Below are positions 50,975 through 59,039 of a stretch of DNA of 64,000 bases, piece by piece. The notes beneath the pieces were generated by a model, which was not told the origin of the DNA, ran no database searches, and saw nothing but the letters and a program-made list of their open reading frames with translations. Positions within the stretch are counted from its first letter, which is position 1. The number at the start of each line of letters is the position of its first letter. The stretch is from Alphaproteobacteria bacterium. GTDB lineage: Bacteria > Pseudomonadota > Alphaproteobacteria > Sphingomonadales > Sphingomonadaceae. Location of the stretch: assembly GCA_005883305.1 (NCBI GenBank), contig VBAC01000001.1, positions 1,302,001-1,366,000 on the forward strand, written 5' to 3'. Position numbers and translations under genes: made by a program.

Positions 50975-52990
50975 ATGTTCGGCAAGCTGAGCTGGTCGGC
51001 GATTCCCTGGGATCAGCCCATCCCCTTGATCACCGGGGCGATCGTCATCCTGGCCATCGCCGGCGTTCTGGCGCTCGCCACCCGGATGAAGTGGTGGCCC
51101 TATCTGTGGCACGAATGGATCACCAGCGTCGATCACAAGCGGATCGGGATCATGTACGTGCTGCTCGGCGTGGTGATGCTGATCCGCGGCTTCGCCGACG
51201 CGATCATGATGCGCACGCAGCAGGCGATGGCCGTCGGCGGCTCCCAGGGCTATCTCGAACCCGAACATTACAACCAGGTCTTCTCCGCCCACGGCACGAT
51301 CATGATCTTCTTCGCCGCGATGCCGCTGGTGATCGGATTCATGAACTTCGTCACGCCCTTGCAGCTCGGCGTTCGCGACGTCGCCTTCCCGACGATGAAC
51401 TCGGTCAGCTTCTGGCTGACCGCCTCGGGCGCCCTGCTGGTCAACGTCTCCCTGTTCGTCGGCGAGTTCGCGCGCACCGGCTGGCTGCCCTACCCGCCCT
51501 TGAGCGAGAGCGGCTACTCGCCCGGAGTGGGGGTCGATTACTATCTCTGGGCGGTCCAGATATCGGGGATCGGCACCCTGATGACGGGGATAAACTTCGT
51601 CACCACGGTGCTGAAGATGCGCTGTCCGGGCATGAGCCTCTTGCGCATGCCGATCTTCTGCTGGACCGTCCTCGCCTCGAGCCTGATCATCGTCGCCGTC
51701 TTCCCGATACTCACCGCGACTCTCGCCATGCTCAGCCTCGACCGGGTGTTCGGCTGGCACTATTTCACCGCCGATCTCGGCGGCAACCCGATGATGTTCA
51801 TGAACCTGATCTGGGCCTGGGGGCATCCCGAGGTCTACATCCTGGTCCTGCCCGCCTTCGGCATCTTCTCGGAGGTCTTCTCGACCTTCTCGGGCAAGCC
51901 CCTGTTCGGCTATCGCTCGATGGTCGCGGCGACGATGTTCATCTGCATCGTCTCGATGATGACTTGGCTGCACCATTTCTTCACCATGGGCTCCGGCCCC
52001 GCGGTCAACGCCGCCTTCGGCATCTCGACCTCGATCATCGCCGTCGGCACGGGGGTCAAGATCTACAACTGGATCTTCACCATGTACGGCGGCCGGGTCC
52101 GCTTCGGCGTGCCGATGCTGTGGTCCTTGGGCTTCGTCTTCACCTTCGTCATCGGCGGAATGACGGGCGTGTTGCTCGCCGTCCCGCCGGCCGATTTCAT
52201 CGTCCACAATTCGATGTTCCTCGTCGCCCATTTCCACAACGTGATCATCGGCGGCGTGGTCTTCGCGCTTTTCGCCGGGCTCCACTACTGGTTCCCGAAG
52301 GCGTTCGGCTTCCGCCTCCACGAGGGCTGGGGCAAGGCCGCCTTCTGGTTCCACTTCGCCGGCTTCTGGCTGACCTTCACGCCGCTCTACATCCTCGGCC
52401 TCCAGGGCATGACCCGCCGCCTCCAGCACGTGAACATCGACCAATGGAGCGGAATGCTTTCGCTCTCCGTCCTCGGAGTAGCGGTGACCACGATCGGCGC
52501 CCTCTGCCAGATCGCCATGCTGCTCGTCTCGATCCTCCAGCGCGAGAAATTGCGCGACCTGACCGGCGATCCGTGGGACGGACGAAGCCTCGAATGGGCC
52601 ACCCCCTCCCCCGCGCCCTTCTTCAACTTCGCCGTCACCCCCAATGTCGAGGGCGAGGAGGCCTATTGGGGGATCAAGACCAGAGCGATCGAATCGCAGC
52701 AGCTGTCGGACGAGCCGAAATACGAGCCGATCGAGATGCCGGTCCACTCGCCGGTCGGCTTCTACACCGCGGTCTTCGCCAGCGTGACGGGCTTCGCGCT
52801 GATCTGGCATATCTGGTGGCTCGCCGGCCTCGGCCTGGTCGGCGCCTGGGCGGGCTTCGTCGTCTTCGCCTGGCGCGACGTCCATGAGTTCCACGTTCCC
52901 GTCGAGGAGGTCGCCCGGGTCGACCGCGCCCGGCGCGAGGCGCGCGAGGCCCTGCTCGATCGGATCGCCGCGCAAGGAGCGCCGGCATGA
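50975..52990 (+). CDS. cyoB: Cytochrome bo3 ubiquinol oxidase subunit I
   Basis: Catalytic heme-copper subunit, 671 aa, with about 15 membrane helices. Heme/copper histidines are visible in FSAHGTIMIFF (low-spin heme), WAWGHPEVYILVLPAFG (Cu-B His with cross-linking Tyr), TWLHHFFTMG (Cu-B pair), and VAHFHNVIIGG (heme o3/b). The extra N-terminal helix HEWITSVDHKRIGIMY is normal for CyoB. GGGAGG lies upstream of the ATG. It pumps protons while reducing oxygen with quinol. Confidence 0.96.
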   Translation: MFGKLSWSAIPWDQPIPLITGAIVILAIAGVLALATRMKWWPYLWHEWITSVDHKRIGIMYVLLGVVMLIRGFADAIMMRTQQAMAVGGSQGYLEPEHYNQVFSAHGTIMIFFAAMPLVIGFMNFVTPLQLGVRDVAFPTMNSVSFWLTASGALLVNVSLFVGEFARTGWLPYPPLSESGYSPGVGVDYYLWAVQISGIGTLMTGINFVTTVLKMRCPGMSLLRMPIFCWTVLASSLIIVAVFPILTATLAMLSLDRVFGWHYFTADLGGNPMMFMNLIWAWGHPEVYILVLPAFGIFSEVFSTFSGKPLFGYRSMVAATMFICIVSMMTWLHHFFTMGSGPAVNAAFGISTSIIAVGTGVKIYNWIFTMYGGRVRFGVPMLWSLGFVFTFVIGGMTGVLLAVPPADFIVHNSMFLVAHFHNVIIGGVVFALFAGLHYWFPKAFGFRLHEGWGKAAFWFHFAGFWLTFTPLYILGLQGMTRRLQHVNIDQWSGMLSLSVLGVAVTTIGALCQIAMLLVSILQREKLRDLTGDPWDGRSLEWATPSPAPFFNFAVTPNVEGEEAYWGIKTRAIESQQLSDEPKYEPIEMPVHSPVGFYTAVFASVTGFALIWHIWWLAGLGLVGAWAGFVVFAWRDVHEFHVPVEEVARVDRARREAREALLDRIAAQGAPA

Positions 52991-53685
52991 GCGACGACTC
53001 CCTGCTTCCCGCCGCGGTCGAGGCGGTCCGCCGGGTCCGCGAGGATCCCCACCGGCTCGGCCACCGCGATCCGCACGCCGGCGGCCCGGTCGCGGGCACC
53101 GGCCAAGGGGTGACCGGCCCGGCGACCAAAAGGATCGTCGTGGGCTACGGCTTCTGGCTGTTCCTGCTCAGCGACATCGTCATGTTCTCCTGCTTCTTCG
53201 CCGCCTTCGCGGTGCAGCACGAGGCCACCGCCGGAGGGCCGGCGATGCGCGAGCTGGTCGACGTTCCGCGGGTCGCCTGGCAGACCGCCGCCCTGCTCCT
53301 GTCGAGCTACACCTGCGGCCTCTCCTTCGCCGCGACCAACCTTCGCAACAAGCTCTGGACTCAGATATTCCTCCTCATCACCGGCCTTCTCGGCCTCGCC
53401 TTCGTCATCATGGAGCTGGTCGAATTCATTGAGCTGGCCCAGCGCGGGATCACCCCGCAGGTCAGCGGCATGCTCACCTCCTTCTTCGGGCTGGTGGGCC
53501 TGCACGGCCTCCACGTCACCCTGGCCGGCCTGTGGCTTCTGACGATGATGGCCCAGGTCCAGCTCAAGGGCTTCCGCCCCGAAATCGTCCACCGGCTGAT
53601 CTGCTTCAACCTGTTCTGGCACGCGCTCGACATCGTGTGGATCGGCATCTTCACCATCGTCTACCTGATGGGAGCGATCTCATGA
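52987..53685 (+). CDS. cyoC: Cytochrome bo3 ubiquinol oxidase subunit III
   Basis: A 232-aa five-helix subunit. YGFWLFLLSDIVMFSCFFAAFAV and FFGLVGLHGLHVTLAGLWLL, with a late FNLFWHALDIVWIGIFT, are subunit III blocks. The N-terminal 40 residues are a hydrophilic extension longer than in E. coli CyoC. It is coupled to cyoB by an ATGA overlap and to cyoD by another. Confidence 0.95.
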   Translation: MSDDSLLPAAVEAVRRVREDPHRLGHRDPHAGGPVAGTGQGVTGPATKRIVVGYGFWLFLLSDIVMFSCFFAAFAVQHEATAGGPAMRELVDVPRVAWQTAALLLSSYTCGLSFAATNLRNKLWTQIFLLITGLLGLAFVIMELVEFIELAQRGITPQVSGMLTSFFGLVGLHGLHVTLAGLWLLTMMAQVQLKGFRPEIVHRLICFNLFWHALDIVWIGIFTIVYLMGAIS

Positions 53686-54095
53686 GCCGCCTCGACTACG
53701 ATCCTTTGCCCTATGCCGGCGCGCTCGACGACCGCGAGGACCACGCCCCCGGCGACGAGCCGCTGGAGAGCGCCGGCCACTATATCTTCAACTCCAATCT
53801 CGGCCTCGGCTTCTCGGTCATCCTGACGATCGCCGCCTTCGTCATGGCCGGCACCCAGCTCATCTACGCGCCCGCGATCCCCGTCGCCCTGCTCGTGCTC
53901 GCCGTCGCCCAGATGGGCGTGCATCTCGTCTACTTCCTCCACATCACCACCGGCCCGGACAACACCAACAACGTGCTTGCGCTGGCCTTCGGCATCCTCG
54001 TCGTGGGTCTGATCGTGGTCGGCTCGATCTGGATCATGAGCAGCATGAACCAGCATATGATGCCGATGGATGAGTTGATGCGGCAGCAGCGGTAG
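53682..54095 (+). CDS. cyoD: Cytochrome bo3 ubiquinol oxidase subunit IV
   Basis: A 137-aa protein with three membrane helices (residues about 45-63, 68-90, 103-122) and the conserved AQMGVHLVYFLHI core. The start is fixed by ATGA overlap with cyoC. A hydrophilic N-terminus of about 40 residues (DDREDHAPGDEP) precedes the helices. The stop codon lies at the boundary of repeat R5 copy C. Confidence 0.93.
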   Translation: MSRLDYDPLPYAGALDDREDHAPGDEPLESAGHYIFNSNLGLGFSVILTIAAFVMAGTQLIYAPAIPVALLVLAVAQMGVHLVYFLHITTGPDNTNNVLALAFGILVVGLIVVGSIWIMSSMNQHMMPMDELMRQQR

Positions 54096-54215
54096 CAAGG
54101 CGCGTAGCCCTCGCTACGCGCCGGTGGCCGAAGGCCATGCGGACGCTCGGCCAGCCTGCCGAAACAACGTGAAGGACAGGACTGACGTCACGGGACAATG
54201 GTCCCGTGGCGGGCT
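54096..54215 (+). repeat. Repeat R5 copy C with AATG-loop hairpin
   Basis: Begins at the cyoD stop: GGCGCGTAGCCCTCGCTACGC…GCCGGTGGCCGAAGGCCATGCG. At 54187-54210 GTCACGGGAC-AATG-GTCCCGTGGC forms a ten-pair stem with one wobble. Base changes relative to copy B keep pairing (GGGAC/GTCCC instead of GGCAC/GTGGC). Confidence 0.8.
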
Positions 54216-54234
54216 CATACAAAGCGGCCGCGCC

Positions 54235-54276
54235 ATTTCCCACTAGGGGAAAAATACTTCCTTCCCATCACGGGAA
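54235..54276. promoter_or_regulatory. Two inverted repeats upstream of higBA (probable operator)
   Basis: ATTTCCC-ACTAG-GGGAAAAAT (54235-54255) and TTCCC-ATCAC-GGGAA (54262-54276) lie just upstream of the toxin gene. Both contain TTCCC/GGGAA half-sites. HigA-type antitoxins bind such palindromes to repress their own operon, so this is the likely operator. The -10/-35 elements are not clear. Confidence 0.55.
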
Positions 54277-54291
54277 ATGCCATAAGGCCTC

Positions 54292-54594
54292 ATGAGGCTG
54301 ATCGCCCGTAATACCCTAGTCGAGTTCGGCGAGCGACACCCGAAAGCTAGGGCCTCGCTGGCGCACTGGACGAGCGTGGCGCGGGCGTCGGCCTGGAGCA
54401 ATGTCGGCGAGGTGCAGGCGGCTTTTTCAAAGGCCAAGGCGCCGGGCGGCGATCGGGTCCGGTTCGAGGTGCCGGGGGGCGACTACAGGATGATCGTCGC
54501 TTTCGACTTTCGCCGGGGCATCGCGTTCGTCAAGTTCGTCGGCACCCATGCCGAGTATGACCGGGTCGACGCGCTGACGGTCAGCCGTTTCTAG
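54292..54594 (+). CDS. higB: HigB-type toxin (mRNA interferase)
   Basis: A 100-aa toxin starting MRLIARNTLVEFGERHP. SVARASAWSNVGEVQAAFSKA and the C-terminal FDFRRGIAFVKFVGTHAEYDRVDA are the HigB blocks, the latter with the catalytic Lys/His/Asp region. HigB cleaves mRNA at the ribosome. Toxin-first order with the antitoxin 11 bases downstream is typical of higBA. The toxin frame is intact, whereas the antitoxin gene is frameshifted. Confidence 0.9.
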   Translation: MRLIARNTLVEFGERHPKARASLAHWTSVARASAWSNVGEVQAAFSKAKAPGGDRVRFEVPGGDYRMIVAFDFRRGIAFVKFVGTHAEYDRVDALTVSRF

Positions 54595-54605
54595 GAGCAG
54601 GTAGG

Positions 54606-54973
54606 ATGGACATTCGCCCGATCAGGACCGTCGAGGACCACGCGCCGCGCTCGAGGAAATCGAGGCGCTGTGGGGAGCGGAGGACGGCACGCCGGAAGGC
54701 GACCGCCTCGATGTGCTCGCGACCCTCGTCGAGGCCTATGAGGAGAAGCGCTGGCCGGTCGACGAGCTGGACCCGGTCGAGGCCATCGAGGCGGCGATCG
54801 CGCATGAAGGCCGAAGCCGCGGGGACCTCGCCGGCCTGATCGGCCAGTCCCGCGCCACGGAAATCCTGCATCGCAAGCGCGCGTTGACACTGCCGATGAT
54901 CCGCAAGATCGCCGCCGCCTGGCACCTGCCCGAGCGCGTGCTGGTGAAGGACTATCCGCTTGAGCGACGGTGA
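54606..54973 (+). pseudogene. higA: HigA antitoxin with 1-base frameshift
   Basis: The gene starts MDIRPIRTVEDHA in one frame and continues in another as ALEEIEALWGAEDGTPEGDR, then LDVLATLVEAYEEKRWPVDELDP and the HTH region SRGDLAGLIGQSRATEILHRKRAL. The join, near 54645, needs one base that is missing (GCGCCGCG where GCxGCCGCG is expected). A GTG at 54713 could still start an 86-aa protein that keeps the Xre-type DNA-binding domain. It is either a real mutation, a sequencing slip, or a shortened antitoxin. Confidence 0.78.
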
Positions 54974-55050
54974 CGGAGCCCGCGTGGTGCGCGCCGGTCG
55001 CCGAAAGCCACGCGAACGATCGGCCAGCTTGGCGGACCTCGGACCTGATC
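54974..55050 (+). repeat. Degenerate repeat R5 copy D
   Basis: Immediately after the higA stop: GTGCGCGCCGGTCGCCGAAAGCCACGCGAACGATCGGCCAGC. It matches the central block of copies B, C and E with several substitutions; the hairpin with AATG loop is not present here. Confidence 0.6.
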
Positions 55051-55167
55051 CGCCTGAGATCAGCACATGGGTCGCCGAGCGGAGCGAGTCGCGTACCGTT
55101 CCTCTCGGGCGTGGATTTGATCATCGATTGATGTCATATTCCGTGCCTCAACAGGAAAGACGGAATC

Positions 55168-55359
55168 ATGCGCACCACCCTCGCCCTTGACGACAAGCTC
55201 CTCGCCGCCGCCCAGGAATATACCGGCATCAAGGAAAAGTCGGCGCTCGTCCGCGAAGCGCTGAAGGCGCTGGTCGAGCGCGAGGCAGCGCGCCGGCTCG
55301 CCCGCCTCGGGGGCAGCGAGCCCGATCTTGTCGCCCCGCCCCGCCGGCGGTTCACTTGA
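55168..55359 (+). CDS. vapB: VapB-type antitoxin
   Basis: A 63-aa protein beginning MRTTLALDDKLLAAAQEYTG, followed by SALVREALKALVEREAARRLARLGG. This is the DUF2191/VapB family with an N-terminal ribbon-helix-helix and a C-terminal toxin-binding tail. AGGAAAG precedes the ATG. The stop overlaps the TTG start of vapC (TTGA). Confidence 0.92.
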   Translation: MRTTLALDDKLLAAAQEYTGIKEKSALVREALKALVEREAARRLARLGGSEPDLVAPPRRRFT

Positions 55360-55727
55360 TCCTCGCCGATACGTCGATCTGGGTCGATCATCTGCATCGC
55401 GGAGATGCGCGGATGGCGGGCCTGCTCGACGATGAGGAAATTCTGATTCATCCGCTGGTCATCGGCGAGATCGCGCTTGGCAACCTGCGCAACCGCGCCG
55501 AGATCATGGACCGCCTCCGCCAAATGCCGAGCGCCGCCCGCGCCGATGACGAAGAGGTGCTGGCACTGATTGAACGGCACAAAATGTTCGGCACCGGCAT
55601 CGGCCTGGTCGACGCCCATTTGCTCGCCTCGACTCTGCTGGCCCCGGAAACCCGGCTCTGGACGCGTGACCGGCGCCTGCGAGAGGTCGCGGAAAGGCTG
55701 GGGATCGCGGCGGAGCGAGGCGCGTAG
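55356..55727 (+). CDS. vapC: VapC-type PIN-domain toxin
   Basis: A 123-aa PIN ribonuclease starting (TTG) MILADTSIWVDHLHRGD. Acidic active-site residues are D5, the glutamate in IGEIALG (about E43), and the aspartates in LVDAHLLAS and LWTRDRRL. VapC toxins cut initiator tRNA or rRNA. The stop codon lies inside repeat R5 copy E, so the last residues (AAERGA) are partly repeat-encoded. Confidence 0.93.
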   Translation: MILADTSIWVDHLHRGDARMAGLLDDEEILIHPLVIGEIALGNLRNRAEIMDRLRQMPSAARADDEEVLALIERHKMFGTGIGLVDAHLLASTLLAPETRLWTRDRRLREVAERLGIAAERGA

Positions 55728-55769
55728 CGAAGCAGCGCGCCGGTGGCCGCGGGCCATGCGAACGGCCGG
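55711..55769 (+). repeat. Repeat R5 copy E at the vapC 3' end
   Basis: GGAGCGAGGCGCGTAGCGAA…GCAGCGCGCCGGTGGCCGCGGGCCATGCGAACGGCCGG closely matches copies A and B. It overlaps the last codons and stop of vapC. No AATG-loop hairpin follows in this copy. Confidence 0.75.
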
Positions 55770-55852
55770 GATATCCGCTATAGGTGGGTGCTTGCTGTCC
55801 GCTGTTCCATCCGGCCGACGTTGGGCTATTGGGACTTAGAGCGATGTCGGGC

Positions 55853-56023
55853 TCAACCGAGAGGCGGCGGAGGGGGCTCGCCCTCACCCCAATCGTCTAG
55901 TTCCCGAAGCCAAGTTTCGATCTGGCGAGCTTCAAGCGGCTTCATTTTTCCAATAATACTCTCATAGAAGTCGCGCACGCCACGTCGGTACGCCTCGCGC
56001 ACATCCGGCTCGTCAAAGCGCAT
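55853..56023 (-). CDS. Small hypothetical protein (56 aa)
   Basis: The minus strand encodes MRFDEPDVREAYRRGVRDFY, then MKPLEARQIETWLRELDDWGEGEP and a run of prolines. A strong ribosome site GGAGGG lies four bases before the ATG, which supports translation. The pattern of a short amphipathic protein with W-x-REL-D-DW resembles tiny sphingomonad proteins of unknown function. It is divergent from the nuclease-like gene. Confidence 0.65.
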   Translation of the reverse strand: MRFDEPDVREAYRRGVRDFYESIIGKMKPLEARQIETWLRELDDWGEGEPPPPPLG

Positions 56024-56175
56024 GTACCCTCCAATCTTGAGTCATTCCCAGTGGATCGAGACTGCTATTCCGATCCTCTATCAGAGCCGAACAGGAGAAT
56101 GAACGCTTTCCTCGGAGCTTGCTTCGGGTGCTCAATCAGATAGGCTCACTAGTCGTTGAATGGGAGGGATATCCT

Positions 56176-57225
56176 ATGGAGCTTGAGGCACGTCTCGCGG
56201 AGCTAGGCAAAGTCGTCCGCGAACACCGCGAGGTGCTGCTTACGGAAGAGGCCGCAAAGACAGCCCTTGTCATGCCATTTCTCCAGGCACTTGGATACAA
56301 CGTATTCAACCCATCTGAGGTTGTCCCTGAGTTTACGTGCGATGTCGGGATCAAAAAGGGAGAGAAGGTCGATTACGCAATCTGTGAAAGTGGCTCCGTC
56401 AAGATGCTTATCGAGTGCAAGCCTGCCAGCTCGGAGTTGAACGTCAGCCACGCTTCCCAGCTCTTCCGGTACTTTGCCACCACAGACGCTCGAGTTGCAA
56501 TCCTCACCAACGGTGTCGTCTATAAGTTCTTCTCGGACATCGACAGTCCTAACAAGATGGACGACAAACCGTTTTTTACCCTTCAGCTCGATAACGTTCG
56601 GAAGTCCGACCTGCGCATTCTCGAAGGTTTCACCAAGCAGGGTTTCGACATCGAAAATATTGTCCAGGAAGCAGGCAATCTTAAGATGCAATCGCTGGTC
56701 TACAAGGAGCTCCAAAAGGAGTTCCAAGAACCTTCGGATGAGTTCGTCCGGCTTATTGCCACCAAAATCCACACCGGGCGCATCACGACTCAGATTAGAG
56801 ACAATTTCAAATCGCTTATCATCAACTCCGTATCTTCACTCATTCGAGATCGAGTGACGGAGCGCCTTACCTCTGCCCTGAGCGCTTCGGCTCCCGGCGA
56901 CGAGGAAGCTTCGGAAGAGACCGGCGAGGAGGCAACGTTCACGACGGAAGATGAGATTGCCGGTTTCAATATCGTGCGAGCGATTGGCGCGAAAGCGGTT
57001 GATCCCAAGCGCATTGTGATGCGGGATGCCAAGTCATATTGCGCGGTCTTGTTGGACGACAATAACCGCAAGACTGTTGCGAGATTGCACTTCAACAGCC
57101 CAACGGCGCGCTACTTCGGAACGTTTATAGGCAAGGAAGAGACGCGGCACCCGATGCTCGATCCGGTTGAAATCTATCGGCACGCGGAATTGATTCTGAA
57201 GCGCATTCAGGAGCTCGCTAGCTGA
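56176..57225 (+). CDS. Orphan type I restriction HsdR N-terminal-domain protein
   Basis: A 349-aa protein with a PD-(D/E)xK nuclease domain in the first 130 residues. DVGIKKGEKVDYAI (D66), MLIECKP (E80, K82) and the following QLFRYFATTDARVAILTNGVVYKFF match HsdR_N/DUF4268-type proteins. The rest is helical, with a C-terminal domain ARLHFNSPTARYFGTF. No helicase motor, hsdM or hsdS is present. Base composition is markedly lower in GC than its surroundings, indicating transfer. GGGAGG precedes ATG 56176. A defence or nucleic-acid role is inferred. Confidence 0.78.
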   Translation: MELEARLAELGKVVREHREVLLTEEAAKTALVMPFLQALGYNVFNPSEVVPEFTCDVGIKKGEKVDYAICESGSVKMLIECKPASSELNVSHASQLFRYFATTDARVAILTNGVVYKFFSDIDSPNKMDDKPFFTLQLDNVRKSDLRILEGFTKQGFDIENIVQEAGNLKMQSLVYKELQKEFQEPSDEFVRLIATKIHTGRITTQIRDNFKSLIINSVSSLIRDRVTERLTSALSASAPGDEEASEETGEEATFTTEDEIAGFNIVRAIGAKAVDPKRIVMRDAKSYCAVLLDDNNRKTVARLHFNSPTARYFGTFIGKEETRHPMLDPVEIYRHAELILKRIQELAS

Positions 57226-57348
57226 TTCAGATTGCCACAGTAATAGCACTTGTTGATCATGCTTCCGCTCGCAACGGGGACGAACAGGCGGGCTTGGAAC
57301 AGGCTCGGCGCGAAAGGCTAGTTGGCGGACCCAAGTGGAGCCACCGTG

Positions 57349-57647
57349 ATGGCGCTTGAAACCTTTCCCGTCGAACTCGCGCCCTTCTACGAGAGCGAGG
57401 AGGCGCAGGAGGAATTGCTGAACGACGTGCTGGCGAGCGGCCATGCCGGCTATATGCCAATGCGCTCGGCATCATCGCCCGCGCGCGCGGCATGTCCGGC
57501 CTCGCCGCCGAAACCGGCGTGAAGCGCCAGCAGCTCTACCGGGCGCTGAGCGCGGACGGCAACCCGACGCTGGAGACTCTGACCAAGGTGGTGAAGGCGC
57601 TCGGCTTCCGGCTTGCGGCGCAGCGCGAGCGGGCGGAGGCGGCCTGA
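57349..57647 (+). pseudogene. Addiction-module antidote (HigA/HTH type), frameshifted
   Basis: The first frame reads MALETFPVELAPFYESEEAQ…LASGHAGY. After a one-base loss near 57455 the second frame continues ALGIIARARGMSGLAAETGV, then KRQQLYRALSADGNPTLETL and KVVKALGFRLAAQ. Joined, they give a family-length antidote (TIGR02684 type) of about 98 aa with an intact helix-turn-helix. No killer-protein gene is recognisable upstream, so it is probably a decaying remnant. Confidence 0.75.
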
Positions 57648-58003
57648 GGGCCGCTGCGCGCCGCTCGCCTGCGACCGCGCTTTCCCACACCCCTATGTTC
57701 ATGCTATGATCCGCCGATGGCCCCGCCCCGATTCGTCGCGACCGCCTTCTCCACTCCTCCCCGGAGCCCCGATTTTGGAAGGGGCGGTTTTTTTGCCCTT
57801 AGGAAGCGGAAACTTCGGAAACTTCCGCGGCGTCCGCAGAGAGGAACGCCCCGTCATCGGACCTTGGAATCCGGGGTCCAGCCCTGCCTCTCGGCAACCC
57901 TCAACTTCCTCAACTTATTGGCCGCCCGTGTCGTGCATTCGCTCGGCTGCAAACTAACGTCAGTGCGAACATTGGGACCATTCGCCTGGCTGCCGAAGCC
58001 TCT

Positions 58004-58075
58004 GCCACGGCACCATTGTGCCGCACCGTCGATCGGGCTCGGCTCCCCCGACCCGCCGGCCGGGCGGGTCCGACT
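58004..58075 (-). repeat. Repeat R5 copy F (inverted) with AATG-loop hairpin
   Basis: On the minus strand the hairpin GGTGCGGCAC-AATG-GTGCCGTGGC (58004-58027) has a six-pair inner stem. Upstream of it on that strand lies CCGCCCGGCCGGCGGGTCGG…GAGCCGAGCCCGATCGACGG. The same layout (CCGGCGGGTCG…GAGCCCGACCGACGTC then hairpin) appears in copy G in the opposite orientation. Confidence 0.7.
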
Positions 58076-58117
58076 CCCGAATCGCGCTGCGCGCTATCCC
58101 CGGGTCGGCTTCGCCCC

Positions 58118-58146
58118 TTGCCGTTGGCGGCGGGGCTCGTTATCTA
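58118..58146 (+). promoter_or_regulatory. Candidate secE-nusG promoter
   Basis: TTGCCG (58118-58123) and TATCTA (58141-58146) are separated by exactly 17 bases and lie about 90 bases before secE. With tRNA-Trp now far upstream, secE-nusG needs its own promoter; this is the best match in the interval but only partly consensus. Confidence 0.45.
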
Positions 58147-58237
58147 CCCCGCCTAATCCGAAAAGCGGTAAAGGCACGCCGACCCCAAGGGGGCGGCGGA
58201 GAGCACTTGCCCGAAAGAGAAGATTATAGGAGCGAGC

Positions 58238-58435
58238 ATGGCACGCGTGAGCCCCGGCGAATTCATCCGGCAGGTCCGGTCCGAATCGGCCAAGATCGTC
58301 TGGCCGTCGCGGCGCGAGACGGTGATGACCGGCATGATGGTCGTGATCATGACCAGCCTGCTGGCGGTCTTCTTCCTCGGCGTCGACACCGCGTTCAGCA
58401 CCATCGTCCACTTCCTGCTCGGCCTGCTGAGCTGA
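58238..58435 (+). CDS. secE: Preprotein translocase subunit SecE
   Basis: A 65-aa single-helix subunit of the SecYEG channel. FIRQVRSESAKIVWPSRRETVMTGMMVV is the conserved amphipathic helix plus hinge, and residues about 33-60 form the membrane helix. AGGAG precedes the ATG. It is followed 34 bases later by nusG, the universal order. Confidence 0.96.
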   Translation: MARVSPGEFIRQVRSESAKIVWPSRRETVMTGMMVVIMTSLLAVFFLGVDTAFSTIVHFLLGLLS

Positions 58436-58469
58436 GCGCCGCCGCCAGAATTCAAGGAACCAAAAGACT

Positions 58470-59009
58470 ATGTCCCGCTGGTACATCATCCACGCTTATT
58501 CGGGCTTCGAGAACAAGGTCCGCGATTCGATCATGTCCGAGGCGACCCGGATGGGGCTGACTCCCCTGGTCGAGAGCGTCGAGGTGCCGACCGAGAAGGT
58601 GACCGAGGTCCGCCGCGGCAAGAAGGTCACGTCCGACCGCAAGTTCTTCCCCGGCTACGTGCTCGCCAAGCTCAAGATGAACGACGACGTCTACCACCTG
58701 GTCAAAAACACGCCCAAGGTGACCGGATTCCTCGGCTCGATGGGCAAGCCGCAGCCGATCTCCGACGCCGAGGCCGCTCGGATCCTCAACACCAAGGACG
58801 AAGCGGCCAAGGCCGAGCCGAAGACGCGGATCAGCGTCGATTACGAGATCGGCGACGCGGTGAAGGTGCTCGACGGCCCGTTCGCGAGCTTCAACGGCGT
58901 GGTCGAGGAGCTCGATTTCGAGAAGGGCCGGGTCAAGGTGTCCGTCTCCATCTTCGGCCGCGCGACGCCGGTCGAGCTCGAGTTCGAGCAGGTCGAACGG
59001 GTCAAGTAG
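58470..59009 (+). CDS. nusG: Transcription termination/antitermination protein NusG
   Basis: A 179-aa elongation factor that binds RNA polymerase, Rho and the ribosome. The NGN domain begins WYIIHAYSGFENKVRDSI and includes RKFFPGYVLAKLKMNDDVY. The KOW domain (residues about 127-165) reads GDAVKVLDGPFASFNGVVEELDFEKGRVKV. AAGGA precedes the ATG. Normally rplK follows directly; here repeat R5 and a CHASE2-EAL gene come between. Confidence 0.97.
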   Translation: MSRWYIIHAYSGFENKVRDSIMSEATRMGLTPLVESVEVPTEKVTEVRRGKKVTSDRKFFPGYVLAKLKMNDDVYHLVKNTPKVTGFLGSMGKPQPISDAEAARILNTKDEAAKAEPKTRISVDYEIGDAVKVLDGPFASFNGVVEELDFEKGRVKVSVSIFGRATPVELEFEQVERVK

Positions 59010-59039
59010 CGAAGCCGCCCGGCATTGGTGCAGCCGGCG

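Larger units (their letters stand above)
57648..58237. other. Gene-free interval before secE
   Basis: About 590 bases without a supportable gene. It holds a weak terminator-like stem (GCCCC 57766-57770 / GGGGC 57781-57785 followed by seven T), a hairpin GCGGAA…TTCCGC near 57808-57832, repeat R5 copy F in inverted orientation, and a candidate secE promoter. Long open frames across it are GC-driven and include repeat sequence. Confidence 0.6.

Noticed and set aside
57228-57348. Possible C-terminal tail of a killer-protein toxin before the broken antidote (…PKWSHRDGA)
   Set aside because: Only about 20 codons could be read and the match to toxin C-termini is too loose; upstream sequence is not toxin-like.
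57717-58229. 170-residue plus-strand frame before secE
   Set aside because: It runs through repeat R5 copy F and the secE promoter, is Arg/Pro-rich and has no ribosome site.
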